DNA from: Natronorubrum daqingense
GTDB lineage: Archaea; Halobacteriota; Halobacteria; Halobacteriales; Natrialbaceae
Direction: 5' to 3'
Assembly: GCF_001971705.1 (NCBI RefSeq)
Contig: NZ_CP019327.1
Location: 1,116,001 to 1,180,000, forward strand
DNA length: 64,000 bases
The notes under the pieces were generated by a model, which made no database searches, was not told where the DNA came from, and saw only the letters and a list, made by a program, of their open reading frames with translations. Shown piece by piece: positions 35,837 to 44,598 of this stretch (position 1 is the first letter of the stretch; every line of letters begins with the position of its first letter). The position numbers and the translations under genes were made by a program.

Positions 35837-37363
35837 CTACATGAAATCGCTCAGTCCAGACTGGTCGTCGTCTTCGTCTGCCTCCGTTGCACCCTCCTCG
35901 ACCCCGGATTCACTGCCACCGTCGTCCGAACCACTTGCTGCAGCGAGCGTCTCCTGTCCGTCCGACTCCTCGCCCGCGGTCGACTCGTTCGTCGCCGATT
36001 CGTCCGATTCGTCCGATCCGGCGGATTGGTTGTCGTCGCCGCTCGAGTCACCGGTGTTGAAAAATGCCGATCCCGAGTGCTCGACGGTCTGTTTCTCCCG
36101 GCGTTCCTCGGCGTCTTCGACGATCGATTCGACTTTGTTCGTGCTCTTGCCGCTGCCGGTGACGAACGACACTTCGGATTCGTCGAGTTCGTAGGCGCCG
36201 GCCATTCGAACGGTCAACTCACGATTTTTGCAGTGATGGGTCATCGCCGAGAGGAACGGGAGGATCTCCCGGCGTGCAGTGGCGACACTCGTACCTTCGC
36301 GCTCGGCGACGCGCTCGGCGATGGCGTCTCGAGTGTTTCGCGTGCCCTTCGTCCGCCCGAGTTTCGACCAGTAACTCGGCGGGCCGTAACGCGTCCAGCC
36401 CCCCTTGTCGCCGCGACGGGAGGCGGCGACGCCGGCGGTCATGTTGTCCGTCGCGTAGCGCCAGAACGAGTAGTTCTGACTCGAGCGGACGCGACCGAGC
36501 CAGCGATCGGCGTTCGAGAGGTACTGGTAGGCGTCGGCCAACTCGCCACCCTCGTAGTCCTTCGGAACGTTGTCTTCGATCCAGTTGAGCATCTCGTCGG
36601 GATTCTCGTCGACGTCGTAAGACGCACGGAGTGCACCCTCGGCGTCTGCTTCCTTGATCACGGTGTCCAAAAAGTCGAAGATCCCTTCGGTCGTATCCCG
36701 CTGGCTCGTCACGACGTCGTCGACGGTTAATTTGTCCGTCTGCTCGGCGACCGCCTGCAGGTCGTTGACCGCCGATCGAAGGTCGCCACTCGTCGACTCG
36801 GCGATTTTCTCGAGTGCCTCATCTTCGTACTCGACGTCCTCGCGCCGGCAGATATCCCGCAGCACGGGAACAATCGAGCGCTTCGAAACGTCCCGGAACT
36901 CGATCGTCTCGCAGGCGTTTCGCAGCGACTTGCTCATATCGTAGAACTCGTTGGCCACGAGGACGACCGGCTGATTGGCCTCTTTGACGACTCGAGTCAC
37001 TTCGGCCGAACCGCCGTAGTCGGCGTTCCCGTGGAAGTTGTCCGCCTCGTCTAAGATCACGAGTCGGCGGCCGGTTCCGCCCGCGCTCAAGGTGCCGCTC
37101 TTCGAGGCTTCGCCGGCGACGCGTTCGATCACGTCGGCTCCGCGACTGTCGCTGGCGTTGAGTTCCATCACCGGCCACCCCATGTCGCTGGCCAGCGCGT
37201 GCGCCGCGGAGGTCTTCCCGACCCCAGGGCTGCCGTGGACGATCGCCGCGTCCCGGTGGTCGTCCCAGGTTTCGGCCCACTCCTCGAGTGCGTCGCGGGC
37301 TTTGTTGTTTCCGCGTACCTCCGACAGTGTCGTCGGTCGGTACTTCTCGGTCCAATCGCTCAT
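35837..37363 (-). CDS. rfcL: Replication factor C, large subunit
   Basis: The clamp-loader subunit that helps open and load PCNA on DNA. The 508-residue AAA+ protein shows Walker A HGSPGVGKTS (about 43-52), Walker B LVILDEADNFHG, sensor 1 region and the RFC collar domain with TRYGPPSYWSKLGRTKGTRNTRDAIAERVA. The last 90 residues are a long acidic low-complexity tail ending QSGLSDFM, a PCNA-interacting-peptide-like end (Q-x2-L-x2-F). Start MSDWTEKYRP is standard. It is divergent from the CinA-like gene and convergent with bioD. Confidence 0.96.
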   Translation of the reverse strand: MSDWTEKYRPTTLSEVRGNNKARDALEEWAETWDDHRDAAIVHGSPGVGKTSAAHALASDMGWPVMELNASDSRGADVIERVAGEASKSGTLSAGGTGRRLVILDEADNFHGNADYGGSAEVTRVVKEANQPVVLVANEFYDMSKSLRNACETIEFRDVSKRSIVPVLRDICRREDVEYEDEALEKIAESTSGDLRSAVNDLQAVAEQTDKLTVDDVVTSQRDTTEGIFDFLDTVIKEADAEGALRASYDVDENPDEMLNWIEDNVPKDYEGGELADAYQYLSNADRWLGRVRSSQNYSFWRYATDNMTAGVAASRRGDKGGWTRYGPPSYWSKLGRTKGTRNTRDAIAERVAEREGTSVATARREILPFLSAMTHHCKNRELTVRMAGAYELDESEVSFVTGSGKSTNKVESIVEDAEERREKQTVEHSGSAFFNTGDSSGDDNQSAGSDESDESATNESTAGEESDGQETLAAASGSDDGGSESGVEEGATEADEDDDQSGLSDFM

Positions 37364-37498
37364 TGCGCTGTGGTTGGGCCGAGTCGCGTTTAGTGGTTGC
37401 GGAGCGTTACTCTTCGGCGACTGAGACGAGGCGTTGCCAGATGCGATTTCCGCACGATAGGGCGACGAGGCTAACTACCGCACGACCGAACGGCCCGT

Positions 37499-38245
37499 AT
37501 GAACGTCGCGATCGTCACCGTCGGCGACGAGATTCTGGCCGGATCGACGACGAACACGAACGCTACCTGGCTCGCCTCGAGACTCACCGACCGCGGGAAC
37601 ACCGTCGAGCGAATTCTGACGGTTCCCGACGAGCGAGCGCTCATCGCCGACACGGTCTCGGCGTGGGCGGACGCGTTCGACGCCGTCATCGTCACCGGCG
37701 GGATCGGCGGGACGCCCGACGACGTGACCGTCGAGGCCGTCGCCGACGGGCTGAATCGGGACCTCGTCGTCCACGAACGGATCAGAGACGAACTCCTCGA
37801 GAAGTCGACCGCGTTTCGCGAGGAGAATCCCGAACTGGTCGAGGAGTACGACCTGCACCTCGATATCGACGCTGCGGCATCGATTCCCGAAGGAGCGACC
37901 CCCCTCGTCACAGACGAGGGCTGGGCGCCGGGCTGTACCGTCGAGAACGTCTACGTCTTCGCCGGGATTCCCGATGAGATGCACGCGATGTTCGACCTCG
38001 TCGCCGAGGAGTTCCAGGGCTCCGTCGTCACCCGTACGATCCACACGCCCGCTCCCGAGGGCTCGCTCCACGACGTCCTCGAGGGGGTTATCGACCGCTA
38101 CGGCGTCGGCGTCGGGAGTTATCCCCGTGGAGAGACGCACCCTGGTCGAATACGTATTCGGGGGGAAGACGAATCGACGGTCGATGCGGCAGCCTCGTGG
38201 GTGCGAGAGCGAATCGAAACGGTCGACGACCCGCCGGCGGAGTGA
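37499..38245 (+). CDS. CinA/MoCF-like molybdopterin-binding-fold protein
   Basis: A 248-residue protein of the MoaB/MogA/CinA N-terminal fold: VAIVTVGDEILAGSTTNTNATWLASRLTDRG at the start, then FDAVIVTGGIGGTPDDVTVEAVADGL, the diagnostic molybdopterin-type binding loop, and VYVFAGIPDEMHAMFDLVAEEF. It lacks the nicotinamide-nucleotide amidase domain of full CinA. Function is uncertain: archaeal single-domain CinA proteins may be ADP-ribose or FAD pyrophosphatases. Stand-alone gene, divergent from rfcL. Confidence 0.85.
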   Translation: MNVAIVTVGDEILAGSTTNTNATWLASRLTDRGNTVERILTVPDERALIADTVSAWADAFDAVIVTGGIGGTPDDVTVEAVADGLNRDLVVHERIRDELLEKSTAFREENPELVEEYDLHLDIDAAASIPEGATPLVTDEGWAPGCTVENVYVFAGIPDEMHAMFDLVAEEFQGSVVTRTIHTPAPEGSLHDVLEGVIDRYGVGVGSYPRGETHPGRIRIRGEDESTVDAAASWVRERIETVDDPPAE

Positions 38246-38300
38246 GTGGACGGAAATACCCTAAACCTGCCGTGAATCAAAACAAGGAGCGCCACAGCGC

Positions 38301-38387
38301 TTCGACGCGGATGGCGAGTCGCCTGCGAGTTCGACGCGGATGGCGATCCGCCCGTGGGTTCGACGTGGATAACGAGGTGCCCGTGAG
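38301..38387. repeat. Three tandem 29-base repeat units
   Basis: Units at 38301-38329, 38330-38358 and 38359-38387 begin TTCGACGCGGATGGCGA, TTCGACGCGGATGGCGA and TTCGACGTGGATAACGA and end in a CC-GTG-type stretch. The first two are closest; the third is more diverged. They lie between the CinA-like gene and the small membrane protein and do not encode an extended frame, because 29 is not a multiple of three. Confidence 0.75.
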
Positions 38388-38408
38388 GGTGTAGGTGTGG
38401 TCCGTCGT

Positions 38409-38681
38409 TTACCGGTAGAGAGAGAGATAGAGCATGCCGAAGCCGACGATGAACGGTACCGTCTCGGCGATGAAAAGCAACGACGGCGTGGACGAAAGCT
38501 GGGAGTTGATCGTCGTCAGCCCGACTCCCATGCTGAGGAAGGCGAAGCCGATGAACGCCGACTCGAGGCGTTTGGATCCCGTTTGGTTGTACGACTGGAA
38601 GCTAATGAGCGTCAGTCCGAGCGACAACGCGAAGACGACCATCTGGAGGATCATCAACACCGCGTTGAGGAGTTCGTTCAT
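38409..38681 (-). CDS. Three-helix small membrane protein
   Basis: A 90-residue protein that is almost entirely hydrophobic: helices at about 5-25 (LNAVLMILQMVVFALSLGLTL), 40-58 (AFIGFAFLSMGVGLTTI) and 67-87. A polar loop SYNQTGSKRLE lies between helices 1 and 2. It follows the ArsR-like regulator on the same strand by 71 bases; haloarchaea often pair such small membrane proteins with a winged-helix regulator. No function known. Confidence 0.7.
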   Translation of the reverse strand: MNELLNAVLMILQMVVFALSLGLTLISFQSYNQTGSKRLESAFIGFAFLSMGVGLTTINSQLSSTPSLLFIAETVPFIVGFGMLYLSLYR

Positions 38682-38752
38682 CGACGCTCACCAACGCATT
38701 GACGCCGCCTCGATCGGGTTTTCCGACTGTATGTAGTGCACATCGTTCGACG

Positions 38753-39103
38753 TTAGTTCGTTCCGAGTTCGTCCCACAGTTTCGTGAACCGATCGGGGAG
38801 ATTCTCCTCGCGGAAGATACGAACGTCGTACTCGTCGTCTTCCAAGGAGATGACCGTGCTATTGAAGTTGCACGTGTACTCCTTGTAGTGATTACCGTCG
38901 TCGGCGACGAGCGTCCGGTCTTCGATCAGGTCGTTTTCCTCGAGTAACTCCAGGCGGCGGTAGATCGTCGGTTGGGAGAGCTCGAGTCGCGCTGCCAGTT
39001 CCTTTGCCGAGCCCGGCTCACGGCTGATCGAGGCGAGGACGGTGCGGGCGTGTTCGTCCCCGATTGTATTGAGGACTTCCTCGATAGAAGACTCGTCATC
39101 CAT
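38753..39103 (-). CDS. ArsR-family winged-helix regulator
   Basis: A 116-residue transcription regulator with a complete ArsR-like winged helix: SIEEVLNTIGDEHARTVLASISREPGSAKELAARLELSQPTIYRRLELLEENDLIEDRTLV, then a C-terminal beta part (YKEYTCNFNSTVISLEDDEYDVRI) and a basic-acidic helix. No metal-binding cysteine pair of classical ArsR is seen. Operon partner of the downstream small membrane protein, which it may control. Its own promoter region (39104-39386) is divergent from the zinc-ribbon gene. Confidence 0.85.
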   Translation of the reverse strand: MDDESSIEEVLNTIGDEHARTVLASISREPGSAKELAARLELSQPTIYRRLELLEENDLIEDRTLVADDGNHYKEYTCNFNSTVISLEDDEYDVRIFREENLPDRFTKLWDELGTN

Positions 39104-39386
39104 GTGTCTCTAATTAGAATACTCACCGCAAAAGGTTTTCCGAGTATTGATGAAAATCAGAAATACAGATAAAAACTCGGATTACAACGTCTTGGGATCA
39201 CTCTCTCGCACCCACACGCGGATCCCTCCCGTCGCGAGCGTTTGCAAGCATTCGTTTAAAAAAGCTGCCAGATACTGATCAGTACGCGAGGGTATTATCT
39301 CGAATTGAGAACGCCTATTTATACCACTTCTCTTGGCACGAAGTCACTGTGGATGATATATCGTGATGTAGTACGATGGGGACAGT

Positions 39387-39587
39387 ATGGCAACGACTAG
39401 TGGCGTATCAAACGGGATGAGAGAACCGTGCGAAGAGTGTGAAACGGACACATTGCACGAGGTTTCTATCCAACTCGTTACGGAGAGTAGAAGTGAAGAT
39501 AACGCACAATATTCCCGAGAGCCATACCGCGTCCGGGAGTGTACGCGCTGTGGCAACCTCGATAGCCAGCGAATGAACAACGCGTAA
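39387..39587 (+). CDS. Mini zinc-ribbon protein
   Basis: A 66-residue protein with CEEC at residues 14-17 and CTRCG at about 52-56, forming a two-knuckle zinc ribbon, separated by a beta-hairpin-like stretch (TLHEVSIQLVTESR). Similar short proteins are widespread in haloarchaea and may modulate transcription or translation, but none is characterised as far as I know. Stand-alone gene. Confidence 0.65.
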   Translation: MATTSGVSNGMREPCEECETDTLHEVSIQLVTESRSEDNAQYSREPYRVRECTRCGNLDSQRMNNA

Positions 39588-39790
39588 CGATCTCTCGATA
39601 GCCTGTCCGTTTCAACCACACCAATTCTTCTCGCCGACGAATTCGACCGTTCGATCAGGCGTCCCTTTATACCGATCAGGTCGGCCCGTCACGTCGGAGT
39701 GCCACCTCGTTCGCAGGGCCGCCGAACCGCCAGTAATCGCTACCGAACCGTCTTCAGTAGCTACTTGAGTCGACCGCGTAACAACGACGT

Positions 39791-40501
39791 ATGAGCGGTC
39801 GTGGGCCCAAACGAGAACTCGCGGAGAAGATCGCCGGAGAGATCACGCTGAGTGACGATCCGGGCGCCACGCTACGCAAGTGGCGGACCGATTTCAACAT
39901 CTCCCAGACGGATCTGGCGTCCGAACTCGAGATTTCGTCGTCGGTCATCTCCGACTACGAGAGCGGTCGACGTGAGAGTCCCGGCATCGGCGTCGTTCGC
40001 CGACTCGTAAACGGACTGCTCGGTATCGACGAACGCCGAGGCGGGGACCGAATCCGACAGTACGGGCGCGTGCTCTCGGCCGGATTCGACAGCGACGTCG
40101 TCCACGACCTGCGAGAATACGCCACCTCGATTCCCCTCTCGACGCTCCACGATGACCTCGAGGCGACCGAAATCGTCACGAACAATACGACGCACATTAG
40201 CGGCCACACGGTCATCGACAGCATCGAAGCGATCACGCGACTCTCGAGCGAGGAGTTCTTCAGACTCTACGGCCAGAGCACGAATCGCGTCCTGGTGTTC
40301 ACCAACGTCACTCGCGGCGAGGGCGTCGGTATCGCCCTTCGCGTACTCAATCCGACGCCCAACGCCGTGATCCTCCACGGGCTCGAGGAAGACGAGTTGT
40401 GGGACCACGCCCGGGAACTCGCGCGTATCGACGGCTACGATCTGGCCGTGACGAACGTCGACCTCGAGGAGATGCTCGAGCGACTCGCCGCACTCGAGTG
40501 A
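39791..40501 (+). CDS. XRE-family helix-turn-helix regulator with conserved archaeal C-terminal domain
   Basis: A 236-residue DNA-binding protein. About residues 22-85 form a Cro/CI-type HTH (LRKWRTDFNISQTDLASELEISSSVISDYESGRRESPGIGVVRRLVNGLL). The remaining 150 residues form an alpha/beta domain (STLHDDLEATEIVTNNTTHISGHTVIDSIEAITRLSSEEFFRLYGQ..RVLVFTNVTRGEGVGIALRVLNPTPNAVILHGLEEDEL) found in archaeal regulators of the COG1709 type. Ligand unknown. The stop overlaps a possible GTG start of the next small membrane gene, suggesting co-expression. Confidence 0.88.
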   Translation: MSGRGPKRELAEKIAGEITLSDDPGATLRKWRTDFNISQTDLASELEISSSVISDYESGRRESPGIGVVRRLVNGLLGIDERRGGDRIRQYGRVLSAGFDSDVVHDLREYATSIPLSTLHDDLEATEIVTNNTTHISGHTVIDSIEAITRLSSEEFFRLYGQSTNRVLVFTNVTRGEGVGIALRVLNPTPNAVILHGLEEDELWDHARELARIDGYDLAVTNVDLEEMLERLAALE

Positions 40502-40515
40502 CCGAGGTGGACGCG

Positions 40516-40707
40516 ATGGCTATGAGAGACCGATTCGATTGGACCGAACGACTGACGATCGTCTTGACGCTCGTTTTCGTCCTCTCGCTGGGACTCGTCC
40601 GCCTGAGTGGGAGCGCCGTTGCCTGGGTCGTCTGGGGTGTCGCGATGGTTCTCGTGAGCGGTATCGCGCTCGTTCTCGTCAACCGATCCGAGCGGCCGGC
40701 GGAGTAA
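40516..40707 (+). CDS. Two-helix small membrane protein
   Basis: A 63-residue protein MAMRDRFDWTERLTIV... with two helices (about 12-30 and 33-55) and short charged ends. A GTG at 40498 overlapping the regulator stop (GTGA) could add six residues. It is downstream of and coupled to the XRE regulator. No family recognised; the hydrophobic profile and coupling support a real gene. Confidence 0.6.
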   Translation: MAMRDRFDWTERLTIVLTLVFVLSLGLVRLSGSAVAWVVWGVAMVLVSGIALVLVNRSERPAE

Positions 40708-40722
40708 GAGACGCGCGGAAAT

Positions 40723-41106
40723 TCAGGCGATCTGTTCTTCGTACTCGTCGGCCGAGAGCAGGTCGTCGAGTTCGCTCGTATCGTCCGCATCGATCTCGAG
40801 CATCCAGCCGTCGCCGAAGGGGTCGTCGTTGACGAGTTCGGGGGCGTTGAAGAGGTCCTCGTTGACGGCCGTGACTTCGCCGCCGACCGGTGCGTAGAGA
40901 TCGGAGACGGCTTTGATCGACTCGATGACGCCGAACTCCTCGCCCTGTGCGAGCTCGTCGCCCTCGTCGGGAAGTTCCACGAAGACGACGTCACCGAGTT
41001 CGTCCTGTGCGAAATCCGAGATGCCGATTCGGACGGTGCCGTCTTCTTCGTGTGCCCATTCGTGCGATTCGAGGTACTGTCTGTCGTCTGGAATATCGAA
41101 ACTCAT
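40723..41106 (-). CDS. gcvH: Glycine cleavage system H protein
   Basis: The lipoyl carrier that shuttles the aminomethyl group between the P, T and L proteins. The 127-residue protein has [22 protein letters not shown] at the start and the lipoylation site Lys65 in [20 protein letters not shown]. Normal length. Starts 1 base after the gcvT stop on the same strand, so gcvT-gcvH are an operon; P and L proteins are not in the window. Confidence 0.96.
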   Translation of the reverse strand: MSFDIPDDRQYLESHEWAHEEDGTVRIGISDFAQDELGDVVFVELPDEGDELAQGEEFGVIESIKAVSDLYAPVGGEVTAVNEDLFNAPELVNDDPFGDGWMLEIDADDTSELDDLLSADEYEEQIA

Positions 41107-41107
41107 G

Positions 41108-42226
41108 TTATACGGTGTCGATGAAGGGGATGGTTTCAACTCTTGCCTTTTTGGACTGTCCGCGAACGACGACGTGAAGCGTCGTTCCCGGCTCCGCGTA
41201 CTCACTCGGAACGTATCCGAGTCCGATCGCTTTCTCGAGCGACGGACTCATCGTTCCACTCGAGACGGCACCGACGACGCGGCCGTCGGTGTTCGTGATG
41301 TCGTACCCGTGTCGCGGGATACCTCGGTCGATCAATTGAAAGCCGACGAGGCGCTCGTCGACGCCCTCGCGTTGTATTTCGGCCAGCGCGTCTCGACCGA
41401 CGAACTCGGTGTCGAGGTCGACCGTGAAGCCGATTCCCGCCTCGTAGGGCGTTCGCGGGTTCGACTCGAGGTCGAAGTCCTGGCCGGCGAGTAGGAGGCC
41501 CGCTTCGATTCGGAGCGTGTCTCGAGCACCGAGGCCACAGGGCTGGCACTCGAACAACTCCCAGATCCGTTCGGCGTCGGACCACGGGACGAGTAGCTCG
41601 AAGCCGTCTTCGCCGGTGTAGCCCGTCCGGGCGACCCAGCATCGACTGTCGTCTACCGTCGCGTAGCGGGCCTGAAATCGCGAGAGGTCTGACACGGGGT
41701 CGTCGCTCACGCGCTCGAGGAGGTCGGGTGCGTCGGGTCCCTGCACGGCGAACATTGCGAACTCGTCGGTCTGGTTGTCGACGGTGGCCTCGAGGTCCCA
41801 CTCGTTGCGGTAGCTGATCCAGCGTTCGTGGGTCGCCTCGTCGGTGCCGGCGTTTGGGACGAAGAGGTAGGATTTTTCGCCCGCGACGTCGGGTTCGTCG
41901 CTGCCCGCATCTGGGAGTCGGTAGACGACGGTATCGTCGATGATGGCACCGTTCTCGTTGGTGATCGCAGCGTACTGGGAGTCGCCGACGGCGAGTTGGG
42001 TCACGTCGTTCGTCGTGAGTCGTTGCATCAACTCGGTCGCGTCGGGACCGGTGACGGAGAGTTGGCCCATATGCGAGACGTCGAAGATGCCGACATCTTC
42101 GCGTACGGCCGCGTGTTCCGTCTGGATCGAGTCGAACTCGACCGGCATATCCCAGCCGCCAAACTCCGTGAACTTCGCGCCCCGATCGGCGTGCACGTCA
42201 CGTAACGGCGGCGTTTGAAGCGGCAT
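41108..42226 (-). CDS. gcvT: Glycine cleavage system aminomethyltransferase (T protein)
   Basis: Transfers the methylene group from the H-protein arm to tetrahydrofolate, releasing ammonia. The 372-residue protein contains [26 protein letters not shown] with the folate-site Asp, [15 protein letters not shown] and [16 protein letters not shown], all GcvT hallmarks. Start [19 protein letters not shown] at 42226 is chosen over an in-frame upstream extension because it matches the family N-terminus. First gene of gcvT-gcvH. Confidence 0.95.
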   Translation of the reverse strand: MPLQTPPLRDVHADRGAKFTEFGGWDMPVEFDSIQTEHAAVREDVGIFDVSHMGQLSVTGPDATELMQRLTTNDVTQLAVGDSQYAAITNENGAIIDDTVVYRLPDAGSDEPDVAGEKSYLFVPNAGTDEATHERWISYRNEWDLEATVDNQTDEFAMFAVQGPDAPDLLERVSDDPVSDLSRFQARYATVDDSRCWVARTGYTGEDGFELLVPWSDAERIWELFECQPCGLGARDTLRIEAGLLLAGQDFDLESNPRTPYEAGIGFTVDLDTEFVGRDALAEIQREGVDERLVGFQLIDRGIPRHGYDITNTDGRVVGAVSSGTMSPSLEKAIGLGYVPSEYAEPGTTLHVVVRGQSKKARVETIPFIDTV

Positions 42227-42467
42227 ACTCGCTAAATCACCCGGGGAGTAGTAATGTCTTTTCGTCGCGTGGGCTGTGGTGTCGACTCTCAGATGTGTTT
42301 TCGTCGACGCATCGTCGTTCGCCGCCGCAGTCTGACACCACTGGGTCCGTCGATCGACTCGCACGCAGTCACGCTCTCGTCCGTCTCCCCACTCGTTCTC
42401 CCGATTCATTCACGTAACTACTATGAGTTACAACTGATTACCGCATCGTCTCCGGTTGCCGAACACA

Positions 42468-42473
42468 TTTATC
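42468..42473 (+). promoter_or_regulatory. TATA-like box before aldehyde dehydrogenase
   Basis: TTTATC is centred 28 bases before the ATG at 42499, the spacing of a leaderless transcript. Confidence 0.45.
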
Positions 42474-42498
42474 TGAAAATAACGGTAGTAACGAACGG

Positions 42499-43980
42499 AT
42501 GAGTACCCACGAACTCGAGCCGACAGCTGATTGGAGCCAATTGTACATCGATGGTGAGTGGTGCGACGCCTCGAGCGACGAGACGATCGCGGTCGAAAAC
42601 CCCTCGAAACGAGAAGCGTTTACGTCGGTTCCGGCCGCGAGCGAGGCCGACGTCGACGCGGCCTACGAGGCAGCCGAGGCCGCCCAACCGGCCTGGGCGG
42701 AGACGCCTCGAGACGAACGAACCGAGATCGTCCAGAACCTGCGCTCGCAGCTGAACGATCACTACGACGAGATTACGACGCTCTTAGCGACCGAAGCCGG
42801 CACCCCGTCGTATCGCGCGACGGCCGAGTTCGCAACCGCGACCGGCGACGTGGAGATGGCGCTCAATCTAGAAGCACCCGACGAAGAAGTGCGCCAGTCG
42901 CCGTCGATTCCGGACAAGGACAACCACGTCATCTACGAACCGGTCGGCGTCGTCGGCATCATTTCGCCGTGGAACTTCCCGTTACACCTCTCCTTACGCG
43001 CGCTCGCGCCGGCGATCGCACTCGGTAACACCGTCGTCCTCAAGCCCGCGACGGATACGCCGATCACCGGCGGACTGTTGATCGCGAAACTCTGTGAACT
43101 GGCCGGCGTCCCGGACGGCGTCGTCAACGTCGTCACCGGTCGCGGCTCTGCGATCGGCGACCGATTCGTCGAGCACCCGGCCGCACGCGTGATCTCCTTT
43201 ACCGGATCGACAGCCGTCGGAAAGGACGTCGCCGGGCAGGCCGGTCGAACCCTCGCACAACCCGCACTCGAGTTGGGCGGTAACGCTCCCTTCATCGTCA
43301 CCGACGAGGCCGACCTCGAGAAGGCTGCGCGCGCCGGCGCGTTCGGCTCGTTCTTCCACCAAGGACAGGTTTGTATCTCTATCAATCGCCACCTCGTTCA
43401 CGAGTCGCTTTACGACGAATACGTCGACTTGCTCGTCGAACACGCCCGGTCGCTTACCGTCGGCGATCCCTCCGAGGACGACCGCGTCACCTTCGGCCCG
43501 GTCCAGAACGAAGCCCAGCGCGACGACCTCATCGAGTACGTCGAGGCGACGCTCGAGGCGGGTGCGACGCTCGAAACCGGCGGCGACGCGGAGGGCTTGT
43601 TCGTCGAACCGACGGTGCTCTCGGGGTGTACGAACGAGATGGCGGCTGCGTGCAACGAACACTTCGGCCCGATCGCGCCGGTGATTCCCTTCTCCGACGA
43701 CCAGGAGGCCCTCGAGTTGGCTAACGACACCGAGTACGGTCTCTCCGCCGCGATCCAGTGCGAGGACGAAACGCGCGCTCGCGAACTCGCCGACGGAATC
43801 GACGCGGGGATGGTCCACATCAACGATCAACCGATCAACGAGGACCACAACGCACCCTTCGGCGGCGTCAAGCAGTCCGGACTCGGCCGGTATCACGGCG
43901 AGTGGATCGTCGACGAACTCACCGAACCGAAGTGGATCTCCGTCCAACACGACGAACGCGATTACTTGATCTTCGAGTGA
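42499..43980 (+). CDS. NAD(P)-dependent aldehyde dehydrogenase
   Basis: Oxidises an aldehyde to its acid. The 493-residue protein retains all catalytic residues: Asn159 (ISPWNF), Lys182 (VVLKPATDTP), Glu258 (LELGGNAPF), and the nucleophile Cys292 (HQGQVCISINR), plus VEPTVLSG and FGGVKQSGLGRYHGEW near the end. Normal length. The sequence resembles benzaldehyde/salicylaldehyde- or betaine-type ALDHs, but the substrate cannot be settled. Monocistronic. Confidence 0.93.
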   Translation: MSTHELEPTADWSQLYIDGEWCDASSDETIAVENPSKREAFTSVPAASEADVDAAYEAAEAAQPAWAETPRDERTEIVQNLRSQLNDHYDEITTLLATEAGTPSYRATAEFATATGDVEMALNLEAPDEEVRQSPSIPDKDNHVIYEPVGVVGIISPWNFPLHLSLRALAPAIALGNTVVLKPATDTPITGGLLIAKLCELAGVPDGVVNVVTGRGSAIGDRFVEHPAARVISFTGSTAVGKDVAGQAGRTLAQPALELGGNAPFIVTDEADLEKAARAGAFGSFFHQGQVCISINRHLVHESLYDEYVDLLVEHARSLTVGDPSEDDRVTFGPVQNEAQRDDLIEYVEATLEAGATLETGGDAEGLFVEPTVLSGCTNEMAAACNEHFGPIAPVIPFSDDQEALELANDTEYGLSAAIQCEDETRARELADGIDAGMVHINDQPINEDHNAPFGGVKQSGLGRYHGEWIVDELTEPKWISVQHDERDYLIFE

Positions 43981-44051
43981 GCGACTGAGCGACCGAGCGC
44001 GAGCGGGTCACTTTCGTCACATCTATCTCGCGGCCCCAGAAACGCTCGAGC

Positions 44052-44522
44052 ATGTTCGACCGCGTTCGCGCCCGTTTCGGCCAGAGCGAGGAGTCTGCTC
44101 CCGACCGCGAGCCGTCGGTGGGCCTGTTCGTCGACGGGCCGAACGTCTTTCGGGACGAGTTCGACGTCGATCTGAACGACCTGCGCGACGCCGCGCGCGA
44201 CCTCGGACGCGTGGGCATCATCCGAATCTATCTCGACGAACACGCGACGCCGGGGCTCATTCAGGCCGCCGAAGCGCGAGGCTTCGAGGTCATCATCACG
44301 AGCGGTGACGTCGACGTGAAACTCGCCGTCGACGCGACCGCGCTGTGCAGCGAGGGGACGATCGACCGACTGGCCATCGCCTCTCGAGACACGGATTTCA
44401 AGCCCGCCCTCGAGTACGCCGGCTCGGTCGGCGTCGAGACGATCGCGATCGCGCCGGGCGAACACGGTCGCTCGGACGCGCTGAAAAACGCCGCGGACGA
44501 CGCGATCACGCTCGAGCGCTGA
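44052..44522 (+). CDS. NYN-domain protein (PIN-like nuclease fold)
   Basis: A 156-residue protein of the archaeal NYN family. VGLFVDGPNVFRDEF carries the first acidic residue with the family Asn, then GDVDVKLAVDATALC and ASRDTDFKPALEYA supply the other aspartates of a metal-dependent RNase-like site. Probably an RNA-processing or toxin-like nuclease; no partner is evident. The N-terminal 20 residues are a basic/acidic leader before the fold. Confidence 0.85.
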   Translation: MFDRVRARFGQSEESAPDREPSVGLFVDGPNVFRDEFDVDLNDLRDAARDLGRVGIIRIYLDEHATPGLIQAAEARGFEVIITSGDVDVKLAVDATALCSEGTIDRLAIASRDTDFKPALEYAGSVGVETIAIAPGEHGRSDALKNAADDAITLER

Positions 44523-44598
44523 GGTTCCCGCGCCACGACGCCGGCAGTCGGCGTCGGAAGTCGGAGCGTTTTCCCCTGAGGGCCCCTCACTGTCCGCT

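Noticed and set aside
38301-38387. The 29-base repeats as a CRISPR array
   Set aside because: The units are directly adjacent with no spacers and no cas genes are present.
44052-44522. NYN-domain protein as toxin of a toxin-antitoxin pair
   Set aside because: No small antitoxin-like gene lies next to it, and family members of this length are usually single housekeeping genes.
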